Shown here in pieces: positions 9,382-18,865 of a stretch of 46,716 nucleotides of DNA. The DNA comes from Planctomycetota bacterium (GTDB lineage: Bacteria; Planctomycetota; MHYJ01; JACPTZ01). The first letter of the stretch is position 1. Each line of letters opens with the position of its first letter. A model generated the notes under the pieces. The model searched no databases. It worked only from the letters and a program-made list of their open reading frames with translations, and was not told the origin of the DNA. The translations under genes and the position numbers were made by a program. The stretch is taken from the NCBI GenBank assembly GCA_016192525.1, contig JACPTZ010000195.1:1-46716 (forward strand). The letters run 5' to 3'.

Positions 9382-9448
9382 GGAAAGACGGTAGCACAGG
9401 CTTTCCAGCCTGTGCGGGACAGGCTGGAAAGCCTGTCTTACCGTTTCC
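9382..9448. repeat. Nested palindromic repeat (ACAGGCTTTCCAGCCTGT type)
   Basis: ACGGTA near 9388 and TACCGT at 9439-9444 enclose two self-complementary halves, ACAGGCTTTCCAGCCTGT and ACAGGCTGGAAAGCCTGT. The whole can form one long hairpin or a cruciform-like double hairpin. Together with the repeat at 9211 it occupies the 386-bp gap between the HlyD-like gene and tRNA-Glu, where no gene is seen. Confidence 0.7.
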
Positions 9449-9571
9449 GGCATCGCCCGGGCAGCGAGCGGCCCGAGCCACCCAAAGCCGGGCGTGGGTG
9501 TGGCGGGTGAGACGTACATCCACCGCCGTTCCAATCCGAAATCCGCAATCCCCAATTCGCGATCAAAATGG

Positions 9572-9646
9572 CGCCCCCACCGGGATTTGAACCCGGGTCG
9601 CGGACTTGAAAAGCCCGTGTCCTGGACCAGGCTAGACGATGGGGGC
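9572..9646 (-). tRNA. tRNA-Glu (anticodon UUC)
   Basis: On the minus strand the cloverleaf reads: acceptor GCCCCCA / TGGGGGC with discriminator G, the tRNA-Glu D-arm TCGTCTAG...CCAGGAC, anticodon stem CGGGC/GTCCG with loop TTTTCAA (anticodon TTC), and T arm CCGGG-TTCAAAT-CCCGG. CCA is not encoded. Confidence 0.95.
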
Positions 9647-9812
9647 GGGGAGTGTGAGACCGGCGCCGATCGGCTCCGGCAGGGCGGCGCATTGTGCCAG
9701 ACGACCGGCCCGACGGCAACGGTTTTCGGCCCCGGCGGTGCCGGGTCCCCCACGGGCGATGCGTCTCGCGGATCGAGCGAACCCGGGGACCGGAGAGCCG
9801 ACTCTGCAAATG

Positions 9813-9841
9813 TTGATTAACTCGATCAAGTGGACTAGGGT
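9813..9841 (+). promoter_or_regulatory. Weak candidate promoter for the zinc-ribbon protein gene
   Basis: TTGATT (9813-9818), a 17-bp spacer and TAGGGT (9836-9841) lie in a locally AT-richer patch 78 bp before the ATG at 9919. The -10 match is poor. Confidence 0.25.
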
Positions 9842-9918
9842 GAACACCGCTGGCGGTGACGAAGAGGCGCCCCCGGGTGTCCGCCGACCCTGGGGCCTCA
9901 GTATCCGCCTGGAGTCCC

Positions 9919-12900
9919 ATGAGCGTGCCTTGCCCCCGCTGCCGTCGAGCCGTGCAGGACGGTCTGCGATTCTGCACCGCGTGCGGAGGGCCCGTCCCCG
10001 CGGCGCCGCCGGCGCCCCCTCCCCGATTCTGCCGAACCTGTGGGGCGCCGCATCCCGCCGGAATCCGGTTCTGCACCGGTTGCGGCGCGGCCGTTTCACC
10101 ATCGTCGCCGCCCCCGCCGCCTTCACCCGCGCCGCCGCGCCCGGCCGTCCCTCCGGCGGCGACGCCTCATCCGCGCGCTCCCGTTCCCGCGGCTTCCGTC
10201 CCTCCGCCCCCCCGAGTCGTCGCCCCGGCCTCCGTCCGCTCCCAACCTCCTCCTGTCTCGAGGCCGGTGCCCGTCGCGTCGCACCGGAGCGGCCTCCTGG
10301 CATTTCTCTCATGCTCTGTCGTCGCCGTGGTCGCCGCCCTGCTCGTCGCCTTCGCGTTCTGGTGGGATGGGCCTACCGACGGGGGTGGGGCCGTCCCCGA
10401 GGAGGGCCCGGAGATGGTCGACACGTCGGGCTCCCCGGAGGACAGCGAACCCGCCGCGTACCCGCCCTCTCCCCCGGCCCGGCCTTATCGCGCCCGTGAC
10501 CTCCCCCCGATTCCCGTGAAGCGAGGGACCGTGGTCGGGCGGGGACGGATCGACTCCGGGCGAGGCGGGGTCATCGTGACCTCCGACGGTCTCACCCTCC
10601 GCGCCGCGGCCGGCGCTCTCGACCGGGACCGCGAAATCCTCGTCCACTCGGCCCAGGCGACTCCGCCCGCGATGAAGGCGGGGCGCGTCGGAGAGGAAGC
10701 GGTCACGCTCCGGGCGCTGTGCGCCTGGGACATCGAGGGGGCGGACTCGGACGACCTTCTTCCCGGGGAACTGGAGGCGGAGATCGAACTCCGCGAGGCC
10801 GGACAGTCCGGCCCTCCCCCCGGCCCGTTCCTCCTCTTCATGTCGTTCGACGGGAAGACCTGGACCCCGCTGGCGCACACGATCCAGAACGACCGGCTCT
10901 GCTTTCGGACGCGGCACTGCAGCACCATCGTCGTCCTGGGCGCGCCCACGCTGGCCGGCCTCCTGGTCTACTATCTCTACTCCTGCAACGAACTGCCGGA
11001 ACTCACCCACGAGGATGCCCCCTTCATCACCCTCGGCGCCCCCAACATGTGGATGGGGATCCAGGGCATCCCGCTCTTCTGGAGCACGAAGCTGACCCCG
11101 GACAAGAGCGGCCTGAAGGACCTCGCGTCCTTCCGCCGGGCCGAGGCGGAACTCCTGCAGCGGCTGCGGGGGGAGTACGGCGACCTGGAGCGCGGGCTGG
11201 GCGCCATCCAGTATTCCGCCCAGATCTGGTCCCTGGCGCGCGAACACCTTATGCCGGACGAAGTGAAGCGGATCGAGGACGCCTTCCGCGCGGCCCAGGC
11301 CCACCTCGACGCCCGGGGATTTCAGAAGCCGTTCTTCAACGTGCGGGTCTTCGTCACGAACCGTCCCGCCGATGCGAGCGCCGAGATGTCGAGCCCCCTG
11401 TTCCGCCAGGACTACATCACCCTGTCCGCGCACGAGACGGATGCGGCGCGGCTTCAGGTGAATGCTCTGCACGAGCTGTTCCACCACTATCAGACGTCCT
11501 ACGTGTGGAAGAACTCGAACGCGCATCTGCCGATGATGGAGGCTTCCGCGCTGCTGCTCGAGCGCGAAGCGGTGACCGTCCCCCTTCCCCCCGCGGTCCG
11601 CCCTCCGTTCGACGACCAGCGGCTCCGTCTGGGGGAAGGGCTCGTCCTGGCCCAGTTCGCGGCCTGCCGGCACGGCCTCGAGGGGCCGGTGATGACGGTC
11701 TTCTCCGACGATCCCATGCCGCCGCGGCGTTTCGGATACGGGCTGTCGTGGTTTCTCGAGTACCTTCGCGAGCGCCGATCGGGGGGGGATCCGCCACGGC
11801 GCGCCTCCTTCCACCGCGAACTGCTGGAGACCTGGAAGTGGCGGGGCCTCGTCCCCACCCTCCGGTGGGCGGCGGGGGACGACGCGAGGAAGCTCGGTGA
11901 GGCGTGGCTGGAGTTCGCCCGGACGCAGGTGCTCGTAGTCGATCCGCGCGGATCGGCCAAAGGGAGCGATTCCCCGTTCGGCCGGGCCTACGGGACGTCG
12001 CCCCTGGCCGATGCCCCCTTCGAGGCCCAGACCGCGCTCCGCCTCGCGCCGGCCGGGGCGCCCGATTTCGGGAAGGACCCGCTCTGGCCGATCGGCGATC
12101 TCCTCGTGAAGAATCTCTCCATCCAGTTCTTCGGGCTTCAACCTCCACCGAGACGCGATCGGGCGATCCTCGTGGCGCGGGTCCCGGCCGCATGGTTCGG
12201 GAATCCCTCCCCGGGGCGGGGCGTTTTCGCCCGGACATGGGACGGGAAGCGCGCGTTCGTCGAAATTCCCCGGTCGAAGGGGAGTGAAGACGCCTCGCTG
12301 GCCGGGCCGTTCACCGGGCTCGGGGATCTCTATGTCGTGGATACGGGGCAGACCGAGGCGGGTTCCCTCGAGGGGAAGCCGCTTCTCCTCTACCTGCTGG
12401 AGCCGCCCCCGACCGTGAGGGGACAGTTCGACCCCGACCGTCGGAAGGTCCGGATCTCCTGGGACGCCCCGCCCGTGGCCGCCGATTCGCGCCGGGTGAT
12501 CTCCGCGTACCGCGTTTACAGCGAGGGTCGGGCGGCGCCGCTGGCGGAAGTCGCGGACTCGACCTCGGTGGATATCGATCTCAGCGGGATCACGTCGGAC
12601 CGGGTGAGGATCTCGGTCACCACGCTCGACACGACCCGTCCCCCGAACGAGAGTCTCGCCTCCCGTCCGATCGAGATCGTCATTCCGGCCGCGCCGAAGC
12701 CCCTCGTGTGGCGGCGGGTCGAGGTGCGGGACAGGACATGGAAGAAGGCGCAGGAGGAGAACGACGAGCCCGACACGAACTTCACGGAGGACCTGGGCGA
12801 GGCCTCCTACACCCTGACGCGGCGGGTGGGGAACCCCGAGTATGAGGAAACGCTGACCGCGTCATGGACGGACCTCCCCCGGGAGATCGCGCCGGGCGAG

Positions 12901-13125
12901 ACGGTGACGCTCAAGCTCAAGGTCGGGATGTCCTGCGGCTGTTCCGGGAAGTACTGCTCCGTGGGCGGATCGCTCGTGGCGATCTTTCCGAACTGGGGGG
13001 TGGAGCCTCCCTCCGTCGAGAAGCACCCCTCCGGGGCCACGATGACCGGGAGGCTCAATGCCACGCTTCATCGGGTCGTCAAGACGGAGGCCGGCGGGGG
13101 CCGCGATGAACAATCCCTTCCATGA
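9919..13125 (+). CDS. Zinc-ribbon, membrane, metallopeptidase-like and Fn3 chimeric protein
   Basis: ATG 9919 (MSVPCPRC) is preferred over upstream in-frame codons because it begins directly with a zinc ribbon and has GGAG upstream. The 1068-aa product has two double-Cys ribbons at about residues 5-55 (CPRC...CTAC, CRTC...CTGC), a Pro/Ala-rich linker, one membrane segment near residues 130-150 (LLAFLSCSVVAVVAALLVAFAF) and a beta-rich region. A peptidase-like domain follows with HELFH at residues 518-522 and MMEASALLLE downstream, which could supply the third zinc ligand, and then a fibronectin-III-like domain near 830-930. A C-terminal part carries CGCSGKYC. The sequence suggests a membrane-anchored protein with a large extracytoplasmic zinc-peptidase region. 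I do not recognise a named family for the full architecture, so substrate and role are unknown. Confidence 0.75.
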   Translation: MSVPCPRCRRAVQDGLRFCTACGGPVPAAPPAPPPRFCRTCGAPHPAGIRFCTGCGAAVSPSSPPPPPSPAPPRPAVPPAATPHPRAPVPAASVPPPPRVVAPASVRSQPPPVSRPVPVASHRSGLLAFLSCSVVAVVAALLVAFAFWWDGPTDGGGAVPEEGPEMVDTSGSPEDSEPAAYPPSPPARPYRARDLPPIPVKRGTVVGRGRIDSGRGGVIVTSDGLTLRAAAGALDRDREILVHSAQATPPAMKAGRVGEEAVTLRALCAWDIEGADSDDLLPGELEAEIELREAGQSGPPPGPFLLFMSFDGKTWTPLAHTIQNDRLCFRTRHCSTIVVLGAPTLAGLLVYYLYSCNELPELTHEDAPFITLGAPNMWMGIQGIPLFWSTKLTPDKSGLKDLASFRRAEAELLQRLRGEYGDLERGLGAIQYSAQIWSLAREHLMPDEVKRIEDAFRAAQAHLDARGFQKPFFNVRVFVTNRPADASAEMSSPLFRQDYITLSAHETDAARLQVNALHELFHHYQTSYVWKNSNAHLPMMEASALLLEREAVTVPLPPAVRPPFDDQRLRLGEGLVLAQFAACRHGLEGPVMTVFSDDPMPPRRFGYGLSWFLEYLRERRSGGDPPRRASFHRELLETWKWRGLVPTLRWAAGDDARKLGEAWLEFARTQVLVVDPRGSAKGSDSPFGRAYGTSPLADAPFEAQTALRLAPAGAPDFGKDPLWPIGDLLVKNLSIQFFGLQPPPRRDRAILVARVPAAWFGNPSPGRGVFARTWDGKRAFVEIPRSKGSEDASLAGPFTGLGDLYVVDTGQTEAGSLEGKPLLLYLLEPPPTVRGQFDPDRRKVRISWDAPPVAADSRRVISAYRVYSEGRAAPLAEVADSTSVDIDLSGITSDRVRISVTTLDTTRPPNESLASRPIEIVIPAAPKPLVWRRVEVRDRTWKKAQEENDEPDTNFTEDLGEASYTLTRRVGNPEYEETLTASWTDLPREIAPGETVTLKLKVGMSCGCSGKYCSVGGSLVAIFPNWGVEPPSVEKHPSGATMTGRLNATLHRVVKTEAGGGRDEQSLP

Positions 13126-13281
13126 CAGGCCGCTCCCTTCACGTGGACTGCCGAAGCGGTTGCGAAGTTCCCCGCGCACTGGCAGATTGAGCCGGCCTTT
13201 GAGCTGGGCGAACGGCCTGCCGTCGCCCGAGGCGTCCGGCAGGCGGTCGTTGCGCAGCACAGGATGGCCCCCGTCGTCCGT

Positions 13282-13358
13282 GGGGGCGTAGCTCAGTCCG
13301 GTAGAGCAACGGTCTTTTAAACCGTTGGCCGTGGGTTCAAATCCCACCGCCCTCACCA
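13282..13358 (+). tRNA. tRNA-Lys (anticodon UUU), CCA encoded
   Basis: The cloverleaf has acceptor GGGGGCG / CGCCCTC (one G-U pair), D arm GCTCAGTCCGGTAGAGC, anticodon stem ACGGT/ACCGT with loop CTTTTAA (anticodon TTT), T arm GTGGG-TTCAAAT-CCCAC, discriminator A and genomic CCA (13356-13358). The defence island starts immediately 3' of it. Confidence 0.95.
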
Positions 13359-13405
13359 GCTCCGGAGACTGTGAGGAGGGGACCGGGGCCGCCCCGGTCC
13401 GGGCC

Positions 13406-16170
13406 ATGCCCGAGACGCCCGAAGAACGCGCCCGTCGGACCATCGACGCCCTCCTTGCGCGTTGCGGCTGGGTCGTTCAGGACAAGACGGCCGTCAACCT
13501 CTCCGCCGCCCGCGGTGTCGCGGTCTCCGAACTCTCGTTCGAGACCGGCGAACCGGACTACACCCTCTTCGTGGACGGCAGGGCGCTCGGTACCGTCGAG
13601 GCCAAGCCTGAGGGCTTCGCGCTCACCGGCGTCGAGGATCAATCTTCCAAGTACGCCGTCGGCGTCCGGCCCGGCGTGGCGCACTGGGCCTCGCCGCTCC
13701 CGTTTCGTTACGAGTCCACCGGGGCCGAGACGCGCTTCACGAACGGTCTCGACCCCGAGCCTCGCAGCCGAAACGTCTTCGCCTTCCATCGGCCGGAGAC
13801 CCTCCTCGCCTGGGTGCAGCAGGAGAAGCAGACCGCCCGGCGACTCCAGGAGTTTCCGTTCCTCGTCACCGCCGGCCTCTGGAAGGCGCAGATCGAGGCG
13901 ATTCGTAACCGGGAGGAGTCCTTCGCCGCCGGTCGGCCCCGCGCCCTCATCCAGATGGCCGCCGGCTCCGGAAAGACCTTCACCGCGGTGGACTTCATCT
14001 ACCGCCTTGTAAAGTATGCCGGCGCGCGGCGCGTCCTCTTCCTCGTCGATCGCGGCAACCTCGGCGAGCAGACGCTCAAGGAGTTCCAGCAGTTCGTCTC
14101 CCCGGTGAACCCGCACAAGTTCACCGAGGAGTACAACGTCCAGCACCTCACCTCGAATACGCTCGACCCCGTCGCCCGCGTCACCATCGGCACCATCCAG
14201 CGCCTCTACTCCATGCTCAAGGGCGAAGAGGCGCCCGCGCCCGACCTCGACGACCTGCCCATCGAGGCCGCGGAATCGCTCTACAAGGAACCGCCTCCGG
14301 TCGAGTACAACCCGGCCCTCCCGATCGAGTCGTTCGACTTCATCGTCACCGACGAGTGCCACCGCTCCATCTACAACCTCGGGCGGCAGGTCCTCGAGTA
14401 TTTCGACGCCTCCCTCATCGGCCTCACCGCCACCCCGTCCAAGCAGACCTTCGGCTTCTTCCAGCAAGACCTCGTCATGGAGTACGGCCACGAGAAGGCG
14501 GTCGCCGACGGTGTGAACGTCGGCTGTGACTTCTACTCCATCCGGACCCGGATCGGCGAACAGGGCTCGAAGGTGGACGCCGGTTTCTACGTGGACCGGC
14601 GCGATCGCCAGACGCGCAAGGTCCGCTGGGAGCAGCTCGACGAGCCGCTCGCCTACGAGGCCCCGGAGCTCGACCGCGAGGTCGTCGCCGTGGACCAGAT
14701 TCGCACCGTCCTCACCACGTTCCGCGACCGGCTCTTCACCGAGATCTTCCCCGGTCGCGGTCCCGACGTGCCGAAGACCCTCATCTTCGCCAAGGACGAT
14801 TCCCACGCCGAGGACATCGTCCACATCTGCCGCGAAGTGTTCGGCAAAGGCAACGACTTCGTCCGGAAGATCACCTACAAGACCACCGGCGAGACCGCGA
14901 AATCGCTGCTTCAGAAGTTCCGCAACTCCTACGATCCCCGCATCGCCGTCACCGTGGACATGATCGCCACCGGGACCGACATCAAGCCGCTGGAGATCGT
15001 CTTGTTCATGCGCTCCGTCCGCTCGCGGAACTTCTTCGACCAGATGAAGGGGCGCGGCGTCCGGGTGGTCACCGAGACCGAGATAGAGCAGGTCAACCCC
15101 GGGATCAAGCGCAAGACGCGCTTCGTGGTCGTGGACGCGGTGGGGGTCTGCGAGCGGGTGAAGACCGAGACCCGTCCGCTGGAAAGCAAGCCGAACGTGA
15201 CGTTCGAGAAGTTGCTCGACGCCGTCGCGCTCGGGAACACGGAGGCCGCGGCGCTGGAGTCGCTCGCCGGGCGGCTCATCCGGCTGGAGCGTCGCCTGGA
15301 CGGGCCGGTGGCGGCCGAGGTTGTTCAGGCGGCCAGGGGGCGTACGCTCTCGGAGATCGCCAAAGGACTTCTCGATGCGGTCGATCCGGACCGGGTCGAG
15401 GCCGACGCCCGCGCGGGTCTCGGCACGTATGCGGAGCCCACGGCGAAGCAGCGCAAGAGCGCGGGCGAGGCCCTCGCCAGGGAGGCGCTCGCCCCGCTTG
15501 CCACGAATCCGGATCTGAGAAACTCTTGGCGAAGATCCAGAAGGCCTCCGAGCAGACCCTCGACGTCATCTCGAAGGACACGGTCCTCTACGCCGGTCCC
15601 GCCGAGAGGAGCACGCAGAGCGCCGCGCAACTCGCCGGCTCGTTCCGCGAGTTCATCGAGAAGCACCAGGCCGAGATCGCCGCCCTGCAGATCCTCTACA
15701 GTCGCCCGTACCGGCAGCGTCTCACCGAACCGATGCTCAAGGAACTGGAGACCAAGCTCCGCGAGAACCACGCCGCATGGACCGAGGATCGTCTCTGGGA
15801 CGCCTTCGCCGCCACCGCGCCGGAGAAGGTCAGGGGACGCTCACAGGCGGGTCGATTCGCCGACCTCGTCTCGTTGGTCCGCTTCGCCCTGGAGCAGCAG
15901 CCGGTGCTGGCCCCCTTCGCCGATTCCGTCCGCGAGCGGTTCGAGGGGTGGCTGGCACAGAAGGCCGCCGCCGGGACCACCTTCACCCCCGAACAGACCG
16001 CGTGGCTCAGTCTGATCCGCGATCACATCTCCACCAGCCTCAGCATCGAGCCGGGCGATTTCGACTACGCCCCGTTCAGCCAGCGCGGCGGCCTCGGCAA
16101 GGCGCACCAGCTCTTCGGCGACGGGCTCCCCGGGCTGCTGGAGGAGCTGAATGATGTGCTGGCGGCCTGA
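13406..16170 (+). pseudogene. hsdR: Type I restriction enzyme R subunit, frameshifted near 15522
   Basis: This encodes the restriction/translocase subunit of a type I system. It has a PD-(D/E)XK nuclease region at the N-terminus (PDYTLFVDGRALGTVEAK, about residues 50-66) and SF2 motor motifs: Walker A AAGSGKT near 187, DECH near 315 and LTATP near 339. A second RecA domain and the HsdR C-terminal helical domain (LLAKIQKASEQTLDVISKDTVLYAG) follow. Start ATG 13406 (MPETPEERARR) lies 48 bp after tRNA-Lys. At about 15521-15523 the frame changes: ...NPDLR continues correctly as LLAKIQ only if one base is restored in AA_CTC. Corrected length is about 921 aa, normal for the family. No intact hsdM accompanies it. 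The break is either inactivating or a sequencing error. Confidence 0.9.
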
Positions 16171-16243
16171 CCCTGAATAGTACCATCCCATTTCTGCTTT
16201 GGGGCTAATCGCATCGTGTAAGCATAGCATGATAGTCTTAGTG

Positions 16244-16271
16244 TTGACATCTTAGAATCTCGTTGTATACT
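16244..16271 (+). promoter_or_regulatory. Strong sigma70-type promoter giving a leaderless ATPase mRNA
   Basis: TTGACA (16244-16249), a 16-bp spacer and TATACT (16266-16271) stand in an AT-rich patch. Only 6 nt separate the -10 box from ATG 16278, so the expected +1 coincides with the start codon. Confidence 0.75.
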
Positions 16272-16277
16272 TTCATC

Positions 16278-17780
16278 ATGCTACAGATCTCGCCACACGA
16301 CATCGAGAATCGCCTGGCCTTCGACAACCCCTGGTGGGTCGATGGCGTGCCCGACGACCCGCGCTACGAGGGAATGAAGGAGCGGAGCTACTTGGCCCCG
16401 TTCATCAATCTCGTGGCGAACCGTGAGGTGCTTCGGGCCGTTGTTCTTCTTGGCCCCCGCCGCGTCGGGAAAACGGTGATCCTCCATCAGACCATCCGTT
16501 GGCTCCTGAAGGACGGCGTTCCCGGCAACCGCATTCTCTTCCTTTCACTCGAAACCCCGATCTACTCGGGAACGCCGCTCGAATCCTTCGTGCTCGGCCT
16601 CTTGGCCCGCTTCTCACACACGCGCGAAATTCCGCTTACGGTGATTTTCGACGAGATCCAGTACCTGAAAGACTGGGAGGTCCACCTGAAGTCGCTTGTC
16701 GATTCCTTTCCAGCGATCCGGTTCATCGTCTCCGGGTCCGCCGCCGCGGCGCTTCGCCTGAAGAGCCGGGAGTCCGGGGCCGGACGATTCACGGAGTTCC
16801 TGCTGCCCTCGCTGACGTTTGCGGAATACTTGCGCTTTGTCGACAAGGAAGAGGCGCTGGTGCGAATCGACCCGGGCTCCCACCGGCTTGTGACGCCTGA
16901 CATCGAGGCTTTGAACCGCGAATTCATCGAGTACCTCAACGTAGGCGGCTTCCCGGAAGCGGTACTCAATGCGTCCGTCCGCGGGGACAGCGCTCGCTTC
17001 ATCAAGGCCGACATCATCGACAAGGTGCTGTTGCGCGACCTGCCGCAACTCTACGGCATCCGCGACATCCAGGAATTGAATCGCCTCTTCACCACACTCG
17101 CCTACAATACGGGGAACGAGGTATCGCTGGAGGGCCTGTCGTCCTCCTCGGGCGTTTCGAAAACCACGCTGATGAGATACATCGAGTACCTCGAAGCCGC
17201 GTTCTTGATCGGTCGAATGCACCGCATCGATCAAAACGCGCGACACTTTCAGCGTGCCACGACGTTCAAGGTCTACTTGACCAACCCTTCGATGCGGGCG
17301 GCGCTTTTCGGCGCCCCGGCTGAGGACGATCAAACGATGGGCGCACTTGCGGAAACCGCGCTCTTCGCGCAGTGGTTCCACGATCCCCGAGTTTTGGAGC
17401 ACCTTTGCTACGCCCGTTGGAAGGGCGGCGAGATCGACTTCGTCGGACTGAACGCCCTTACCCAGAAGCCCATGGATGCGACTGAGGTCAAATGGTCTGA
17501 TCGCCCAGCCAAAGACTCCTCCCTGCTCCGCCACCTTGCGTTCTTTCGGGCGAAGCACCCTGCCCTGAAGCGCATCACCGTCACCACGCGCACCTTGTAC
17601 GATGTCGGGCGCCTGCCGGATGGCTTTCCAGTCCAGTTCATGCCGACCAGCCTGGCCGTCTACGAGGTGGGGAGATTCCTCCTCGAGAAGAAACGAGAGT
17701 GCCTGTCCGCATTCGGGAGAACGGATCTCTTTGCAACCCCGGCGCCTCGCTCCAAGGGTGCGAGCCGCAAGTCCACATGA
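16278..17780 (+). CDS. AAA+ ATPase with DUF4143 C-terminal domain
   Basis: The 500-aa protein belongs to the AAA_14/DUF4143 family (COG1373-like). Walker A is GPRRVGKT (about residues 59-66) and Walker B VIFDE (about 122-126), followed by SGSAAAALRLKSRESGAGRF and a winged-helix-like segment (SLEGLSSSSGVSKTTLMRYIEYLEAA). A C-terminal restriction-endonuclease-like fold signature, GGEIDFVG...ATEVKWS, lies near residues 385-410. The open frame extends upstream to a TTG, but that codon overlaps the -10 box, so ATG 16278 is the start, apparently on leaderless mRNA. The family is common in mobile and defence regions and its biochemical role is poorly known. It lies between hsdR and the higBA module with its own promoter, so it looks like an independent insertion in the island. 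Confidence 0.85.
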   Translation: MLQISPHDIENRLAFDNPWWVDGVPDDPRYEGMKERSYLAPFINLVANREVLRAVVLLGPRRVGKTVILHQTIRWLLKDGVPGNRILFLSLETPIYSGTPLESFVLGLLARFSHTREIPLTVIFDEIQYLKDWEVHLKSLVDSFPAIRFIVSGSAAAALRLKSRESGAGRFTEFLLPSLTFAEYLRFVDKEEALVRIDPGSHRLVTPDIEALNREFIEYLNVGGFPEAVLNASVRGDSARFIKADIIDKVLLRDLPQLYGIRDIQELNRLFTTLAYNTGNEVSLEGLSSSSGVSKTTLMRYIEYLEAAFLIGRMHRIDQNARHFQRATTFKVYLTNPSMRAALFGAPAEDDQTMGALAETALFAQWFHDPRVLEHLCYARWKGGEIDFVGLNALTQKPMDATEVKWSDRPAKDSSLLRHLAFFRAKHPALKRITVTTRTLYDVGRLPDGFPVQFMPTSLAVYEVGRFLLEKKRECLSAFGRTDLFATPAPRSKGASRKST

Positions 17781-17808
17781 AGAAGAGCATCGGACGCCGC
17801 GTGACGGA

Positions 17809-17826
17809 GAACATCAAATTTGATGT
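17809..17826. promoter_or_regulatory. 18-bp perfect palindrome, likely HigA operator
   Basis: AACATCAAATTTGATGTT is a perfect 18-bp inverted repeat 9 bp before the toxin start codon at 17836. Position and symmetry fit an autoregulatory site for the HTH antitoxin encoded two genes on. Confidence 0.7.
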
Positions 17827-17835
17827 TGCACGCCC

Positions 17836-18189
17836 ATGGACTTCACGGTAGAGTACTACGTGTCGGCGGCCGGGAGAAGCCCGGTGCAGGAATTCCTGGA
17901 CGCGCTCAAGACCAGCGACCCGGACGACTTCGCCGCCGTGCTGGCCGGTCTCGCCAAGCTGCGCGACCGGCGGCATCATCGTGAACCGCTGTCCAAGGCG
18001 CTCGGCGGAGGTCTGTGTGAGCTTCGTCATGTGGGCAGGCTGAACACCCGCGTGCTGTGGTTCTTCATGAAGGGGCGTCGCATCGTGGCCGTCCACGGGA
18101 TCCGGAACAAGGGCCAGGCCATCCCGGCCCGCGACCTCGAAACGGCGCGGGAGCGGATGCGCGACTGGCTGGAGAGGACCGACCGATGA
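17836..18189 (+). CDS. higB: HigB-like (RelE/ParE superfamily, Gp49-type) toxin
   Basis: The 117-aa protein matches the phage-derived Gp49-like/HigB family: FTVEYYVSAAGRSPVQEFLDAL at the start, then LAKLRD...LSKALGGGLCELRHVGRLNTRVLWFFMKGRRIVAVHGIRNKGQAIPARDLETARERM. Family members are small mRNA interferases that act on the ribosome and are neutralised by the adjacent HTH antitoxin. The toxin-first order is the usual higBA arrangement. Its stop overlaps the antitoxin start by 4 nt (ATGA 18186-18189). A palindrome lies just upstream. The same chain of overlaps continues through hsdS, so the TA pair is transcriptionally tied to the restriction genes. Confidence 0.88.
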   Translation: MDFTVEYYVSAAGRSPVQEFLDALKTSDPDDFAAVLAGLAKLRDRRHHREPLSKALGGGLCELRHVGRLNTRVLWFFMKGRRIVAVHGIRNKGQAIPARDLETARERMRDWLERTDR

Positions 18190-18548
18190 AGAAGACCAAT
18201 TTTGACCGCCATCTGGAAGAACAACTTCAGAATCCGGCCTTCGCCGAAAGATTCAGACAAGCGGGGGAGGCCTGGGACGTCGCCCTGCAAATCGCCGCCC
18301 TGCGCGAACACGCGGGACTGTCGCAGAAGGAACTGGCCCGGCGGCTCGGCACCTCCCAGCAGCAGATCAGCCGCCTCGAGTCGCCCTGCTATGAGGGGCA
18401 TTCTCTCAGCATGCTCCGTCGCGCGGCCCGCGCGCTGAAGGCCCATGTTCGCGTCGTCTTCGAGATGGACACCCGATCTTCCCCCGGCAGGGCGGTCAAG
18501 GCTCCTGCCGCGAATCGGGCCCGGCGCATGGTCAGGAGGCGGGCGTGA
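18186..18548 (+). CDS. higA: HigA-like XRE-family HTH antitoxin
   Basis: The 120-aa protein starts at ATG 18186 inside the toxin stop (MKKTNFDRHLEEQL) and contains a Cro/C1-type HTH at about residues 38-75 (IAALREHAGLSQKELARRLGTSQQQISRLES). It should bind and neutralise the HigB-like toxin and repress the operon, plausibly through the palindrome at 17809. The C-terminus is basic (AANRARRMVRRRA). Its stop overlaps the next GTG start by 4 nt (18545-18548). Confidence 0.88.
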   Translation: MKKTNFDRHLEEQLQNPAFAERFRQAGEAWDVALQIAALREHAGLSQKELARRLGTSQQQISRLESPCYEGHSLSMLRRAARALKAHVRVVFEMDTRSSPGRAVKAPAANRARRMVRRRA

Positions 18549-18865
18549 GACGCAACCTCGACCCGCTCCTGGATGCCGTGAAGAGGCTCGTCGCGGTGCA
18601 GGCCGAGGCGCGTGCCCTCGGTCTCTTCGTGGGCGACCATGAGCTGCTGACCTGTCTCCGATGTGGCCTGATGGAAGACGTGACGTTTGCCGGACTGCTC
18701 ATCACATGTCGCCCGACTGCCTTGGGTGAGGACACAGGCTTGCGGTTTGAGGAACTCTCGGCCGGGAAGTTCCACTGCCCGAGTTGCGGAGCCATGGTGA
18801 TCGAGCCGCCCGAAGAACCGGCCCGCAAAACCTTGCGGGCGAGGAAGAGGAAACCCCGGAAATGA
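18545..18865 (+). CDS. Small CxxC/CxxC putative zinc-binding protein
   Basis: The start is GTG 18545, overlapping the antitoxin stop. The 106-aa product has an N-terminal helix and two CxxC pairs, CLRC at about residues 37-40 and CPSC at 78-81, which could hold one zinc ion. The C-terminus is strongly basic (RARKRKPRK). I do not recognise a family. Four-nucleotide overlaps on both sides (with higA and with hsdS) show it is translated as part of the TA-hsdS chain, so a role with the specificity subunit or as a third TA component is possible. That role is inference. Confidence 0.7.
   Translation: MRRNLDPLLDAVKRLVAVQAEARALGLFVGDHELLTCLRCGLMEDVTFAGLLITCRPTALGEDTGLRFEELSAGKFHCPSCGAMVIEPPEEPARKTLRARKRKPRK

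Noticed and set aside
16171-18861. An hsdM gene between hsdR and hsdS
   Set aside because: All frames between hsdR and hsdS encode the DUF4143 ATPase, the higBA pair and the CxxC protein. No NPPF/DPPY-type methylase motif is present; only the 3' remnant at 25655 was found.
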